In this document: one piece after another, positions 1 through 7,622 of the stretch
Layout: each line of letters starts with the position of its first letter
How positions within the stretch are numbered: the first letter of the stretch is position 1
DNA from: Micavibrio sp. UBA1664
GTDB taxonomy: Bacteria > Pseudomonadota > Alphaproteobacteria > Micavibrionales > UBA1664
Direction: 5' to 3'
Length of the DNA stretch: 17,190 bases
Assembly (NCBI GenBank): GCA_002320485.1
Contig: DCKW01000092.1
Span: forward strand, 1 to 17,190
The notes under the pieces: model-generated
Database searches by the model: none
What the model saw: the letters and a program-made list of their open reading frames with translations, nothing else
What the model was told of the DNA's origin: nothing
Position numbers and translations under genes: made by a program

Positions 1-723
1 ACCGATTTCGCCGCGGATAACCTCTTCAATAATCTTTTTTGATAAATTGGCGGGATAATCCCTGTCCCCACATTCATATAAAACATGGGCGGTCATACCA
101 TTAACATCCAGACCAGAATCAACCACTTTTTTGAATGCCATCATATCGTTAATCAAGTCCGCTTCTTTGGCTTTTACGACAGGTAGATGAAAATGGCTGT
201 CCTCTTCAGCGCGTCCATGGCCGGGCATATGCTTGATCACAGGTGTAAGACCGGCATCCAGCAAGCCTCGACATGCGTCGATACCTTTTTGCCCGCAAAT
301 TTCAGGATCTGATGAAAAGCATCTGTCACCTATTGCATCGCATTTCCCGCCGTCAGGCACAATATCCAGACAAGGCGCAAAATCCAGATTAAACCCTTGC
401 GTTTTTAACATTGTGCCAATTTGGTAATATGTTTTATACACATCATCCATATCGGCAGGGGCAGGAAATTCCGGCCATAACGGTTGCCGCATGCGGGCCA
501 CACGCCCGCCTTCCTGATCGACGGAGATAATACAATTTTCTCCCGCACTGGCGCGCAAATCGGCGGCAAGTTTTTTGACTTGTTCGGGGGTTTCACAATG
601 TTTTTTAAACAAAATAAAACCATAGGGCTTATGAAGAGAAAAAAGCTCTGCTTCCTCTTGCGTTAAAATCGGTCCAAGCGGCGTCAGGATAAGTGGCTTT
701 TGATTGTTAGCGGGAAACGACAA
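1..723 (-). CDS. nagZ: Beta-N-acetylhexosaminidase NagZ (glycoside hydrolase family 3), 3' part cut off by the window edge
   Basis: Seen: an open frame of 241 codons from 723 to 1 with no stop. It contains the GH3 motif VDQEGGRV (residues 68-75) and KHMPGHG (164-170), followed by the loop Asp175-Ser176-His177. Family knowledge: NagZ removes beta-1,4-linked N-acetylglucosamine from cytoplasmic muropeptides during cell-wall recycling. Its Asp-x-His dyad on that loop assists catalysis, while the nucleophilic Asp lies further C-terminal, here outside the window. Start choice: no ATG lies near the conserved N-terminus. A TTG at 723-721 is preceded by GGAGGA with about 7 bases spacing and gives MSFPANNQKPLILTPLG, which fits the family. 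This start lies inside the last codons of the upstream SPOR gene (17-base overlap), indicating translational coupling. In many alphaproteobacteria scpA and scpB follow nagZ; that cannot be tested here. Family assignment is firm. Confidence 0.93.
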   Translation of the reverse strand, partial: MSFPANNQKPLILTPLGPILTQEEAELFSLHKPYGFILFKKHCETPEQVKKLAADLRASAGENCIISVDQEGGRVARMRQPLWPEFPAPADMDDVYKTYYQIGTMLKTQGFNLDFAPCLDIVPDGGKCDAIGDRCFSSDPEICGQKGIDACRGLLDAGLTPVIKHMPGHGRAEEDSHFHLPVVKAKEADLINDMMAFKKVVDSGLDVNGMTAHVLYECGDRDYPANLSKKIIEEVIRGEIG

Positions 724-1738
724 GGCAGGTTCCTCCCCCCGCACTGGCACGGTAATCATTACAACGTTTTTGCGCTTCCGCAGCACTTAAAGGGCCGATT
801 TGAATACGATAAAACGTGCCTCTTGATCCTAAATCAGCTTTAGGAAAAACAACGCTGACCCCTTGCACCAGTTTCGGAAAATCATCCCGAATACGGCCAT
901 AGGCTTGTTTTGCATCTGCTTCACTTTTCAGACTGGCCAGTTGGATATAATGCGTCCCCGATGGGGCATTTTTCGATAATATACGATCGACTGAAAATTC
1001 TTTCTGTTTCTGCTCTTGCGCTATTGGGGGAGAAGTTGGGGATTCAGGAGAAGAAGAAGGTGAGACAGAATTTTTTTTCGCTCGTGACAATGGTTTTTGT
1101 GATGGTAAAGGGATTACAACATCAGAATTATTTGCAACATCCCCTGTCGGCTCATCTTCATCAACAACGACATTCTCATTATTTTCATCAACTACGACCT
1201 CTGCTTCCTGTTCGTCCTCCGCATGCTCTATTACAGATTGCAGTTTTTCCTTCAATTCCTCGCGGCTTTCGTCTTCCATGACTGTAATTTCAGGGTCGTC
1301 TTCTATTTCCTGACGATCGCGAAGAGTTTCCAGTTCACCATACAGGCTTTCGCGTTTAGGCTCGGGAATTTTAGGCAATTCGAATCCCCTACTTCCGCCC
1401 ACCGACGCAATCGTGTCCGGTTCGCCCTCTTCCTTGTCAACTTTAACACCACTAAGGGCCAGTTCGTCGGCATTTTCAGCGTTTAAAACATTGAACAGAC
1501 GGCTTCCCTGATTAGGAATGTCGGCTCCGCCCGGATTATCGGGCAAAACGCGAAACGGCTTTGTATCGGCGGAAATAACAGGAAGGGTTCCCGATGTCGG
1601 CTCCGTAGTATTAATAATCGATTGATAGGCGTTCCAAATAATAAGACCCGTTGCAACAACAACAACGGCGGCGGCAATCGTACGCAGACGGATGGGAAGA
1701 GTTCTAGCCATGATTTTAGACGGCCTCCCCGACTTCAT
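707..1738 (-). CDS. Membrane-anchored SPOR-domain protein
   Basis: Seen: a short basic N-terminus, one hydrophobic segment (about residues 20-40, rich in Ala, Val and Ile), a long low-complexity linker (about 60-255) that is very acidic around 140-205 and Ser/Pro-rich afterwards, then a C-terminal SPOR domain (about 262-341) starting at THYIQLASLKSEADAKQ and including FYRIQIGPL. Family knowledge: SPOR domains bind denuded peptidoglycan, often at the division site, from the periplasm; the architecture predicts a type II inner-membrane protein. Start is uncertain: the longest frame starts at 1738 and overlaps argS by 23 bases. An ATG at 1711 gives MARTLPIRL, lies 4 bases after the argS stop and has GGGGAGG 12 bases upstream, and is equally or more likely. 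The gene lies in the argS-SPOR-nagZ order common in alphaproteobacteria and is probably co-transcribed with both. It is not a recognised FtsN by sequence; exact role unknown. Confidence 0.88.
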   Translation of the reverse strand: MKSGRPSKIMARTLPIRLRTIAAAVVVVATGLIIWNAYQSIINTTEPTSGTLPVISADTKPFRVLPDNPGGADIPNQGSRLFNVLNAENADELALSGVKVDKEEGEPDTIASVGGSRGFELPKIPEPKRESLYGELETLRDRQEIEDDPEITVMEDESREELKEKLQSVIEHAEDEQEAEVVVDENNENVVVDEDEPTGDVANNSDVVIPLPSQKPLSRAKKNSVSPSSSPESPTSPPIAQEQKQKEFSVDRILSKNAPSGTHYIQLASLKSEADAKQAYGRIRDDFPKLVQGVSVVFPKADLGSRGTFYRIQIGPLSAAEAQKRCNDYRASAGGGTCLVVSR

Positions 1739-3479
1739 CTTTTAAGTCACCCCGTAATTCGTTTAGTGGCTCAACACCGATGACATCCAGTGCATCGGCG
1801 ATAACATTTTTTACACCTGTCACTAAGGCCAGATGCGCCATGGATGTTTCCTTATCATCCTCTATCAGGAAACGTAAGGTCGCATCCTTACGCCCCATAT
1901 TCCACCAACTGTGAAAGGCACTGGCCACATCTTGTAAATAAAATGCAACGCGGTGCGGCTCACGGGCAAGGGCCGCTTGTTCTACTATACGCGGCCATTG
2001 GCTTAGTGTTTTCAAAACACCGATTGTTTCCGACCGATCGAGTTTTGTTAAATCCGCCGAATTAACATCAAAATCACCAAACATCTCTTTGGCATGTTTT
2101 AACACCGAACAGGCACGGGCATGGGCATATTGGACATAGAAATACGGATTATCCTTTGACTGATCTAGCGCCTTGGCATAATCAAATTCAAGTGTCTGGT
2201 TCGATTGTCGGGTCAACATAATAAACCGCATAACGCCCGGCCCCACGGCATCAAGCACATCGCGTAATGTGATAAATGTACCCGCACGTTTGGACATACG
2301 GACAGGTTTTCCGTTATTTAAAACCGTCACGATGGCACAAAGCGGCATCGAGAAATTCCCTTCGCCGTCGGTCATTGCCTGAAACGCACTTGTCGCACGG
2401 CGGACATATCCGCCATGGTCGGCCCCGACCACAACGATCAAATCCTTGTATCCATCCTGATAAACGTCGTAAAAATGCGCGATATCGTTGGCGAAATATG
2501 TGTATGTACCGTCAGATTTTTTAATCGGACGATCCACATCATCACCAAAATCGGTCGATCGAAATAATGTTTGCTCGCGCGGTTCCCAGTCATCGGGTTT
2601 TTTCCCTTTCGGTGGCTCCAATACCCCTTGATATAACAGGCCTTTTTCTTCCAGATAATCAAGGGCGCGGTCAACAGACCCATTGGAAACGGCGGACTTT
2701 TCCGAATAAAATAAATCAAAATCAATGCCGATATGATGTAAATCCGATTTTATTTCATCCATGAGATAATTGACGGCAAACTCCCGAAAAAACGGAAGAT
2801 AATCAGATTTGTCCAACCACTGATCGCCTTCTTGCTGTTTAGCGGCCTCTCCGACTTCTTTCAAATATTCCCCGGGATAACATCCTTCAGGAATGGTTAT
2901 TTTTTCGCCCAATGCTTCACGATATCTCAGATAGGCACTTTCTCCCAAAACATTTACCTGATTACCCGCATCATTAATGTAATATTCCTTACGAACGGCA
3001 AAACCCGCCTTTGCCAATAATCTGGCTAGAGAATCGCCGACGATCGCGCCTCTGGCATGTCCCACAGTCAGTGGCCCGGTCGGATTTGCGGAGACATATT
3101 CTACATTGACGGGTTTTTGTTGCCCTAAGGAGGAAGATCCGAAAATATTATCCCCCTTTAGAATCGTTTGGAGAATCTGAAAATAATAATTCGAATTTAA
3201 TCGTATATTAATAAAACCAGGCCCGGCAATATCCACTGCCTCGACCCCAGTGATAGATTCTATTTCCGGCTTAAGCGTTTCAGCCAATGCCCGCGGGTTC
3301 ATTCCTGACTGTTTACACAAAACCATTGCGGCATTGGTGGCCAAATCACCATGCGCGGAATCTCTTGGTGCTTCGACAGCCACTTTGGTTGTGTCGAGCG
3401 TGTCAGGTAATGTTTTATCACGCATCAAACCGGAAATAAGTGATTTTATTTTTACTTCAAATTCATTATAGATATTCAT
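1716..3479 (-). CDS. argS: Arginyl-tRNA synthetase (class I)
   Basis: Attaches arginine to tRNA-Arg using ATP in the cytoplasm. Seen: an N-terminal add-1-like region, the class I signature in the form TVGHARG (residues about 138-144, after VEYVSANPTGPL), the KMSKS-like loop VRMSKRAG (Met at about residue 395), and a C-terminal helical anticodon-binding region with the typical YAHARACSVL run. Start: the frame remains open to an ATG at 3521, but the extra 14 residues (MSVTFAYAWFKTNS) do not resemble the family, whereas the ATG at 3479 gives MNIYNEFEVKIKSLI, matching the usual ArgS beginning. Neither start has a strong Shine-Dalgarno. With the inner start the protein is 587 residues, normal for the family. 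It heads the leftward argS-SPOR-nagZ group. Upstream, dgt would be the usual alphaproteobacterial neighbour, but a plus-strand gene intervenes. Confidence 0.97.
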   Translation of the reverse strand: MNIYNEFEVKIKSLISGLMRDKTLPDTLDTTKVAVEAPRDSAHGDLATNAAMVLCKQSGMNPRALAETLKPEIESITGVEAVDIAGPGFINIRLNSNYYFQILQTILKGDNIFGSSSLGQQKPVNVEYVSANPTGPLTVGHARGAIVGDSLARLLAKAGFAVRKEYYINDAGNQVNVLGESAYLRYREALGEKITIPEGCYPGEYLKEVGEAAKQQEGDQWLDKSDYLPFFREFAVNYLMDEIKSDLHHIGIDFDLFYSEKSAVSNGSVDRALDYLEEKGLLYQGVLEPPKGKKPDDWEPREQTLFRSTDFGDDVDRPIKKSDGTYTYFANDIAHFYDVYQDGYKDLIVVVGADHGGYVRRATSAFQAMTDGEGNFSMPLCAIVTVLNNGKPVRMSKRAGTFITLRDVLDAVGPGVMRFIMLTRQSNQTLEFDYAKALDQSKDNPYFYVQYAHARACSVLKHAKEMFGDFDVNSADLTKLDRSETIGVLKTLSQWPRIVEQAALAREPHRVAFYLQDVASAFHSWWNMGRKDATLRFLIEDDKETSMAHLALVTGVKNVIADALDVIGVEPLNELRGDLKDEVGEAV

Positions 3480-3555
3480 ACTATTTGTTTTAAACCACGC
3501 ATAGGCGAAGGTCACGGACATTTTTCACACTAATCAACCAATTTTTTAACAAATT

Positions 3556-3595
3556 GTTTGCATAATAAGGCAAACTTACGTTATAAAGTTATAAA
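3556..3595 (+). promoter_or_regulatory. Candidate promoter and inverted/direct repeats before the 3616 gene
   Basis: In the 136-base divergent gap between argS and the plus-strand unknown gene, TTGCAT (3558-3563) and TATAAA (3582-3587) are 18 bases apart. A perfect 6-base inverted repeat GTTTGC/GCAAAC (3556-3561 and 3570-3575, 8-base loop) overlaps the -35 side, and GTTATAAA is repeated in tandem at 3580-3587 and 3588-3595. The -35 is poor (3 of 6), so this is tentative. Confidence 0.35.
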
Positions 3596-3615
3596 ATCAA
3601 AAAAAGGATATTACA

Positions 3616-4077
3616 TTGCCTTCTCATCAAATTACCCCAGGTCAGGAATTCTCTTCAAATTCTTTTGAAATTATGTGCGGTAATAGTAATCAGCCTGAAA
3701 GGATTAGAGAACTACTTAAAGATTTGGCCAAAGCGAAGAATGAAACGGATCCATGGTATCCAGATTTAATGCGTGACTATGTAAGAACATTGGATGACGC
3801 AGGTTTATATGGAGATGATATTATCAGATTACATCGTGACGTTTGTTATTCAGATATATATCTGACATCGGCATGTCTTCGCGCCGCCACTATAAATGGT
3901 ATTGCTTTACAACCGGAAGATCTAAGAGAGGCCGTTCAAATAGAACCTACATTTAATCCAATAACAGTTATAGCTGACGTGCAGAAATACATACCTGGTT
4001 ACGCAAAAGGGACACGCCACGATCATTACGTCCCGGTTAAGGGGATACCCAAACCTGCCCCACAAATACAAGGTTAA
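3616..4077 (+). CDS. Hypothetical protein, 153 aa, TTG start, inserted between argS and dgt
   Basis: Not recognised. Seen: a soluble, probably mostly helical protein with no signal peptide or membrane segment. A charged helical stretch (about residues 28-65, PERIRELLKDLAKAKNE onward) is followed by DPWYPDLMRDYVRTLDDAGLYGDD, two Cys-containing helices and a Pro/Lys-rich tail ending PKPAPQIQG. Start: TTG at 3616 has AAGGA at 3604-3608 with 7 bases spacing; an internal ATG at 3673 lacks a ribosome binding site, so TTG is preferred although a shorter protein cannot be excluded. The gene runs against the surrounding minus-strand genes and its stop is only 3 bases from the dgt stop. It interrupts the dgt-argS neighbourhood common in alphaproteobacteria, suggesting a lineage-specific acquisition. 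Function unknown. Confidence 0.72.
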   Translation: MPSHQITPGQEFSSNSFEIMCGNSNQPERIRELLKDLAKAKNETDPWYPDLMRDYVRTLDDAGLYGDDIIRLHRDVCYSDIYLTSACLRAATINGIALQPEDLREAVQIEPTFNPITVIADVQKYIPGYAKGTRHDHYVPVKGIPKPAPQIQG

Positions 4078-4080
4078 AGT

Positions 4081-5274
4081 TTATTCAGCCAGAAGATTAA
4101 ACAATCTTGCATGTTCGGCGACCGCATAACGGTCGGTCATACCCGCGATATAGTCACAAACGACACGCGCCTTTTCATTTTTGTCCTTGCCTGCGGCGGC
4201 AATCTTATTCTGCCAATCATCGGGCAGACATTCAGGTCGTTCCAGAAACACATCAAACAAATCGCCGACAATGCGTTCGGCCTTAAACCGCATACGGTTA
4301 ACGGTATAATGTTTATACATCCGCTCCAGCAGGAATTTACGAAGTAACTGGACCCTGTCAAACATTACAGGTGAAAACGCAACCATCTGCATTTTTGCCC
4401 CGCGCACATCCTCGACGGTTTTAATTTTATTTGTGGATAGGCGTTTACGAGTTTCGTCCAGCACATCTCTAACCATTTCGCCTATTAACTCACGCACCAC
4501 TTCTGCATTGAATTTGACCTTGGCAATATCGGGATAGCGTTTTTTTACCGCGCTGATGACATCCGCCATCAGCGGAACCTCTTCCGCCAAATCATGTATG
4601 GTAAATAAGCCCGCAGCCAATCCGTCCTCCACATCATGATTATTATAGGCAATATCGTCGGAAATTGCCGCGACCTGCGCTTCCAGTGTGGCGAATGTCT
4701 TTAGACGTAAATCGGTTTGTTTTTGTATTTTAGCCAATTGATACGGCAATTTGCCCTTCACAGGGCCATTATGTTTTACAATACCTTCCAGAGTTTCCCA
4801 TGTCAGGTTCAACCCGTCCCACTCAGGATATTTTTCTTCCAGCGTAACAACAACCCTTAGCGATTGGTCATTATGCTCGAACCCGCCGTAATTTTTCATA
4901 CATTCTACCAGCGCATCCTCACCGGTATGGGCAAAAGGAGAATGGCCAAGATCATGGGCAAGCGCCACAACTTCAGCCAAATCTTCATTAATAAATAATG
5001 CCCTTGCCAGTGTTCTGGCAATTTGTGATACCTCGAGTGTATGCGTCAGACGCGTACGGTAATTATCGCCGTGCGAATAAACAAAAACCTGTGTTTTATA
5101 TTTCAGGCGGCGGAAGGCAGAGGCATGAATAACGCGATCCTTGTCCCGCTGAAAACATGTACGCGTTTCCGATTCGGCTTCTTTAAATAGGCGACCCTGC
5201 GATTGATCCGCACGGCAAGCATAGGATGCGAGGGGCACCGCACAATAATTATAAGACGGATTTTGAACAGTCAT
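4081..5274 (-). CDS. dgt: Deoxyguanosinetriphosphate triphosphohydrolase-like HD-domain protein
   Basis: Predicted to hydrolyse dNTPs (classically dGTP) to the deoxynucleoside and triphosphate, shaping nucleotide pools. Seen: the long N-terminal signature SETRTCFQRDKDRVIHASAFRR (split here as about residues 35-56), then YRTRLTHTLEVSQIAR with His78, the metal-binding doublet His107-Asp108 in LAHDLGHSPFAH, and the SDDIAYNNHDVEDG segment carrying Asp206/Asp207. This completes the H...HD...D set of the HD superfamily. Length (397 residues) fits the shorter alphaproteobacterial class rather than the longer E. coli Dgt, so the actual substrate preference may be broader than dGTP. The ATG at 5274 lies 29 bases after the upstream barrel-protein stop, so yqeY, the barrel gene and dgt may form one transcript. 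Its 3' end faces the unknown plus-strand gene with a 3-base gap. Confidence 0.95.
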   Translation of the reverse strand: MTVQNPSYNYCAVPLASYACRADQSQGRLFKEAESETRTCFQRDKDRVIHASAFRRLKYKTQVFVYSHGDNYRTRLTHTLEVSQIARTLARALFINEDLAEVVALAHDLGHSPFAHTGEDALVECMKNYGGFEHNDQSLRVVVTLEEKYPEWDGLNLTWETLEGIVKHNGPVKGKLPYQLAKIQKQTDLRLKTFATLEAQVAAISDDIAYNNHDVEDGLAAGLFTIHDLAEEVPLMADVISAVKKRYPDIAKVKFNAEVVRELIGEMVRDVLDETRKRLSTNKIKTVEDVRGAKMQMVAFSPVMFDRVQLLRKFLLERMYKHYTVNRMRFKAERIVGDLFDVFLERPECLPDDWQNKIAAAGKDKNEKARVVCDYIAGMTDRYAVAEHARLFNLLAE

Positions 5275-5303
5275 GTCCCATATTTTATAGGAATTATAAT
5301 GGA

Positions 5304-5864
5304 TTAAAAGCGGTATCTTGTCCCGATTGTCAGGGCCATGACATCATCCGATTCCACGATTGAGGCAGGAACATATTTCAAACCACCGCGTAAAGTAGGA
5401 AGATCGGGCGCAAACTCATATTCCGCACCCGCATTCAACACCATAAACGGAATCAAATCACCCAGCAAATGCCAGTCATTATCGACATGATCCTCGTACC
5501 CGCTGACTAATCCCAAATCGACACCGCCATACAGCCCCCACTCAGGATAAAGTGCATACAGCCACTCCACACCGAAACCGCCACCTTGAGAATCCTCGTC
5601 ATAGCTGTTTTTAAATGCCGTTACACCGGCGGTCAAACTATAAGACCAGTTTTCATTAATCGGGTACATACGTCCCAGCTTTAAGGTAACAATATCGTTA
5701 TTTTCATTATATCCGCCGGCAGGCGCGTCGCTATTTGATAAATGTTCAGACCAGGGCGCGTACTCAAAAGAAACATAATTTCTGTCTTGCTCCTGCGCAG
5801 ACGCGGCTTGTGATATAAACAGACACAGTAATAATATGGATAACGTAATTTTCATGGGTGTCAT
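5304..5864 (-). CDS. Small outer-membrane beta-barrel protein, PagP-like
   Basis: Seen: a signal peptide (MKITLSILLL core, likely cleavage after ASA at residue 23), then alternating aromatic/polar strands typical of an outer-membrane barrel, ending in a C-terminal Phe (TIGTRYRF) as required for BAM-dependent insertion. Layout resembles the PagP lipid A palmitoyltransferase group: an early His (EHLSNSD, His41), YNENND, then FKNSY (Asn86-Ser87) followed by GVEW, GLYGGVDLGLVSGYE, LIPFMVLNAGAEYEF and YVPAS. In E. coli PagP the essential residues are His33, Asp76 and Ser77; here His and Ser sit at similar spacing but Asp is replaced by Asn. So it may be an acyltransferase variant or a non-catalytic barrel relative. 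Start: ATG at 5864 or the ATG at 5855 three codons later; both leave the signal peptide intact. It sits between yqeY and dgt on the same strand. Confidence 0.75.
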   Translation of the reverse strand: MTPMKITLSILLLCLFISQAASAQEQDRNYVSFEYAPWSEHLSNSDAPAGGYNENNDIVTLKLGRMYPINENWSYSLTAGVTAFKNSYDEDSQGGGFGVEWLYALYPEWGLYGGVDLGLVSGYEDHVDNDWHLLGDLIPFMVLNAGAEYEFAPDLPTLRGGLKYVPASIVESDDVMALTIGTRYRF

Positions 5865-5870
5865 TACCCC

Positions 5871-5895
5871 ATATTCGAATATCTTTTGTAAAGAT
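5871..5895. promoter_or_regulatory. Two abutting palindromes upstream of the barrel-protein gene
   Basis: The 39-base gap between yqeY and the barrel gene contains a perfect 12-base palindrome ATATTCGAATAT (5871-5882), and directly next to it the inverted repeat ATCTTT-TGT-AAAGAT (5881-5895). They share two bases. Neither is followed by a T-run convincing enough for a terminator. A regulator-binding site or an RNA structure before the start codon is possible. Confidence 0.4.
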
Positions 5896-5903
5896 TATTT
5901 ATT

Positions 5904-6359
5904 TTATAGCTTCCCTTTGACAACGCCGCTGACCGATCCCATATTGATCTGACCCGCATAATGCTCTTTGAGATAGGCCATCACTTTCCCCATATCGCGC
6001 GGCCCCTCCGCCCCTGATTGACTAATGGCCTTGTCAACCGCGGCGTCCAGTTCGGCTGCGTCCAGTTGCTTTGGCATATACGCATTAATTACATCCATTT
6101 CTGCCTTTTCCTTATCCGCCAGTTCGGGACGGCCATTGTCACGATAGGTTTTTTCAGATTCCTCGCGCTGCTTCAGCATTTTTTGCAAAACTGTCAGCAC
6201 ATCGGTATCGCTGACCTCCCCTTCACCCGCAACACGTATTTCAATGTCTTTATCTTTCAAGGCCGCATTCACCATTCGCAATGTTGCAAGCTTTATTGTT
6301 TCCTTGTCCTTCATCGCCTGTTTCATATCATTGGTAATTTGTGTGCGTAATGTTGACAT
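5904..6359 (-). CDS. yqeY: GatB/YqeY domain-containing protein
   Basis: Seen: a 151-residue cytoplasmic protein starting MSTLRTQITNDMKQAMK, with the typical LATLRMVNAALKDKDIE stretch, a central helical part (VLQKMLKQREES and YRDNGRPELADKEKAE), INAYMPKQL, and a C-terminal GPRDMGKVMAYLKEHYAG..MGSVSGVVKG. This is the family pattern over its full length. Family knowledge: the fold matches the tRNA-binding tail of GatB of the amidotransferase, but a specific role of the stand-alone protein is not established. The ATG at 6359 is preceded by AGAGGA with about 8 bases spacing. It is transcribed away from carA with 84 bases between the two starts, an arrangement often found in alphaproteobacteria, and probably leads the yqeY-barrel-dgt group. 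Confidence 0.95.
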   Translation of the reverse strand: MSTLRTQITNDMKQAMKDKETIKLATLRMVNAALKDKDIEIRVAGEGEVSDTDVLTVLQKMLKQREESEKTYRDNGRPELADKEKAEMDVINAYMPKQLDAAELDAAVDKAISQSGAEGPRDMGKVMAYLKEHYAGQINMGSVSGVVKGKL

Positions 6360-6409
6360 TATTTAAAATCCTCTGGTCTTTTTGATTATGTTCGCCTATA
6401 CAATAATCT

Positions 6410-6438
6410 TCTAGTAACTAATCGCAAGAGGGACTAGA
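6410..6438 (+). promoter_or_regulatory. Possible hairpin around the carA ribosome binding site
   Basis: TCTAGT (6410-6415) and ACTAGA (6433-6438) are inverted repeats with 17 bases between. The enclosed bases include the carA Shine-Dalgarno AGAGGGA (about 6427-6433), which lies 10 bases before the ATG at 6444. Pairing would partly hide the ribosome binding site. The stem is short and the loop long, so this is weak. Confidence 0.25.
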
Positions 6439-6443
6439 GAAAA

Positions 6444-7601
6444 ATGGCAGATAAAATTTTTCCCACGGCAATTATCGTTTTAAGTGACGGCACGATATTT
6501 GAAGGCCATGGATTTGGTGCGGAAACCGTTAAAACTGGTGAAATCTGTTTCAATACTGGAATGACTGGATATCAGGAAACACTGACCGACCCATCTTATG
6601 CCGGACAAATCATTACATTCACATTTCCCCATATCGGCAATGTCGGTACAAATACCGATGATCGTGAAAGTATAAATCCCGCCGCCCTTGGCCTGATAAC
6701 ACGTGAAAAACCGACCTCTCCCTCAAGCTGGAGAAACGGACAAGGGTTTGATGATTGGTTGAAGTCGCACGATATGCCCGGCATTTACGGCATTGATACC
6801 CGTGCCATGACAAAACGTATTCGTAATCTTGGCGCGCCTAACGGTGTGATTGCCGTCAATTATAAAGGAGAATTTGACATTGAATTCCTGAAACGACAGG
6901 CCGCAGACTGGCCTGGTCTGGAAGGAATGGATTTGGCAGAAGCCGTGTCATGTACACAGCGATATGAATGGGGCGAAACCCTGCATGATCTGATTAACGA
7001 GGGAATCCCCTCCGTTTCAAATCACCATGTTGTTGCCGTGGATTTCGGGGCAAAGCAGAATATTCTGCGCTGCCTTGCCAATACAGGGGCGAAAGTGACC
7101 GTCGTTCCGGCACAAACCTCCGCCGAGGATATTCTCTCCCTTAATCCCGATGGTGTTTTCCTGTCCAACGGGCCGGGAGATCCTACCGCTACCGGACAAT
7201 ACGCCGTTCCCATGATCCAACACTTGCTAGACAAAAATATGCCGATTTTCGGAATTTGTCTGGGGCATCAACTGCTTGCTCTCGCCATTGGTGGTAAAAC
7301 GCGTAAAATGCATTTGGGCCATCGTGGCGCAAACCAACCTGTTAAGGATTTACAAACCGGCAAGGTTGAGATTACTTCGCAAAACCACGGTTTCGAAGTC
7401 GTAGAAGATAGCCTGCCTTCCAATGTCGAAGTCACTCACTTAAGTCTTTTCGATCAATCGAATGAAGGTATCAGAGTAACCGACAAACCCGCCTTTAGCG
7501 TACAGTATCATCCGGAGGCCTCGCCCGGGCCGACAGACTCGCATTATCTGTTTGAACGATTTATAAAAATGATAGATAGTAAATCATCATTAGCTGCTTA
7601 A
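6444..7601 (+). CDS. carA: Carbamoyl-phosphate synthase small (glutaminase) subunit
   Basis: Hydrolyses glutamine and channels ammonia to CarB for carbamoyl phosphate, feeding pyrimidine and arginine synthesis in the cytoplasm. Seen: the N-terminal CPSase small-chain domain (FEGHGFGAE.. TGEICFNTGMTGYQE, residues about 18-45; THIGNVGTN-like block) and a C-terminal class I glutamine amidotransferase domain from about residue 190 (VAVDFGAKQNILRCL). This domain has LSNGPGDP, the nucleophile Cys272 in GICLGHQ, SQNHGFEV, and the catalytic His356/Glu358 in QYHPEASPGP. All triad residues are present and the length (385) is normal. The ATG at 6444 follows AGAGGGA. The partner carB lies about 3.2 kb downstream on the same strand, so the pair is split, as in many alphaproteobacteria; the first small gene after carA starts just 21 bases after its stop. 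Confidence 0.98.
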   Translation: MADKIFPTAIIVLSDGTIFEGHGFGAETVKTGEICFNTGMTGYQETLTDPSYAGQIITFTFPHIGNVGTNTDDRESINPAALGLITREKPTSPSSWRNGQGFDDWLKSHDMPGIYGIDTRAMTKRIRNLGAPNGVIAVNYKGEFDIEFLKRQAADWPGLEGMDLAEAVSCTQRYEWGETLHDLINEGIPSVSNHHVVAVDFGAKQNILRCLANTGAKVTVVPAQTSAEDILSLNPDGVFLSNGPGDPTATGQYAVPMIQHLLDKNMPIFGICLGHQLLALAIGGKTRKMHLGHRGANQPVKDLQTGKVEITSQNHGFEVVEDSLPSNVEVTHLSLFDQSNEGIRVTDKPAFSVQYHPEASPGPTDSHYLFERFIKMIDSKSSLAA

Positions 7602-7622
7602 TATACAACTAGGAAATATAAT

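Noticed and set aside
910..1281. Plus-strand open frames antisense to the SPOR linker (also 1223-1486)
   Set aside because: They arise from the acidic, low-complexity codons of the linker and show no start signals.
6361..6443. Pyrimidine-type attenuator or riboswitch before carA
   Set aside because: Only a 6-base inverted repeat with a long loop was found, with no T-run terminator or leader peptide.
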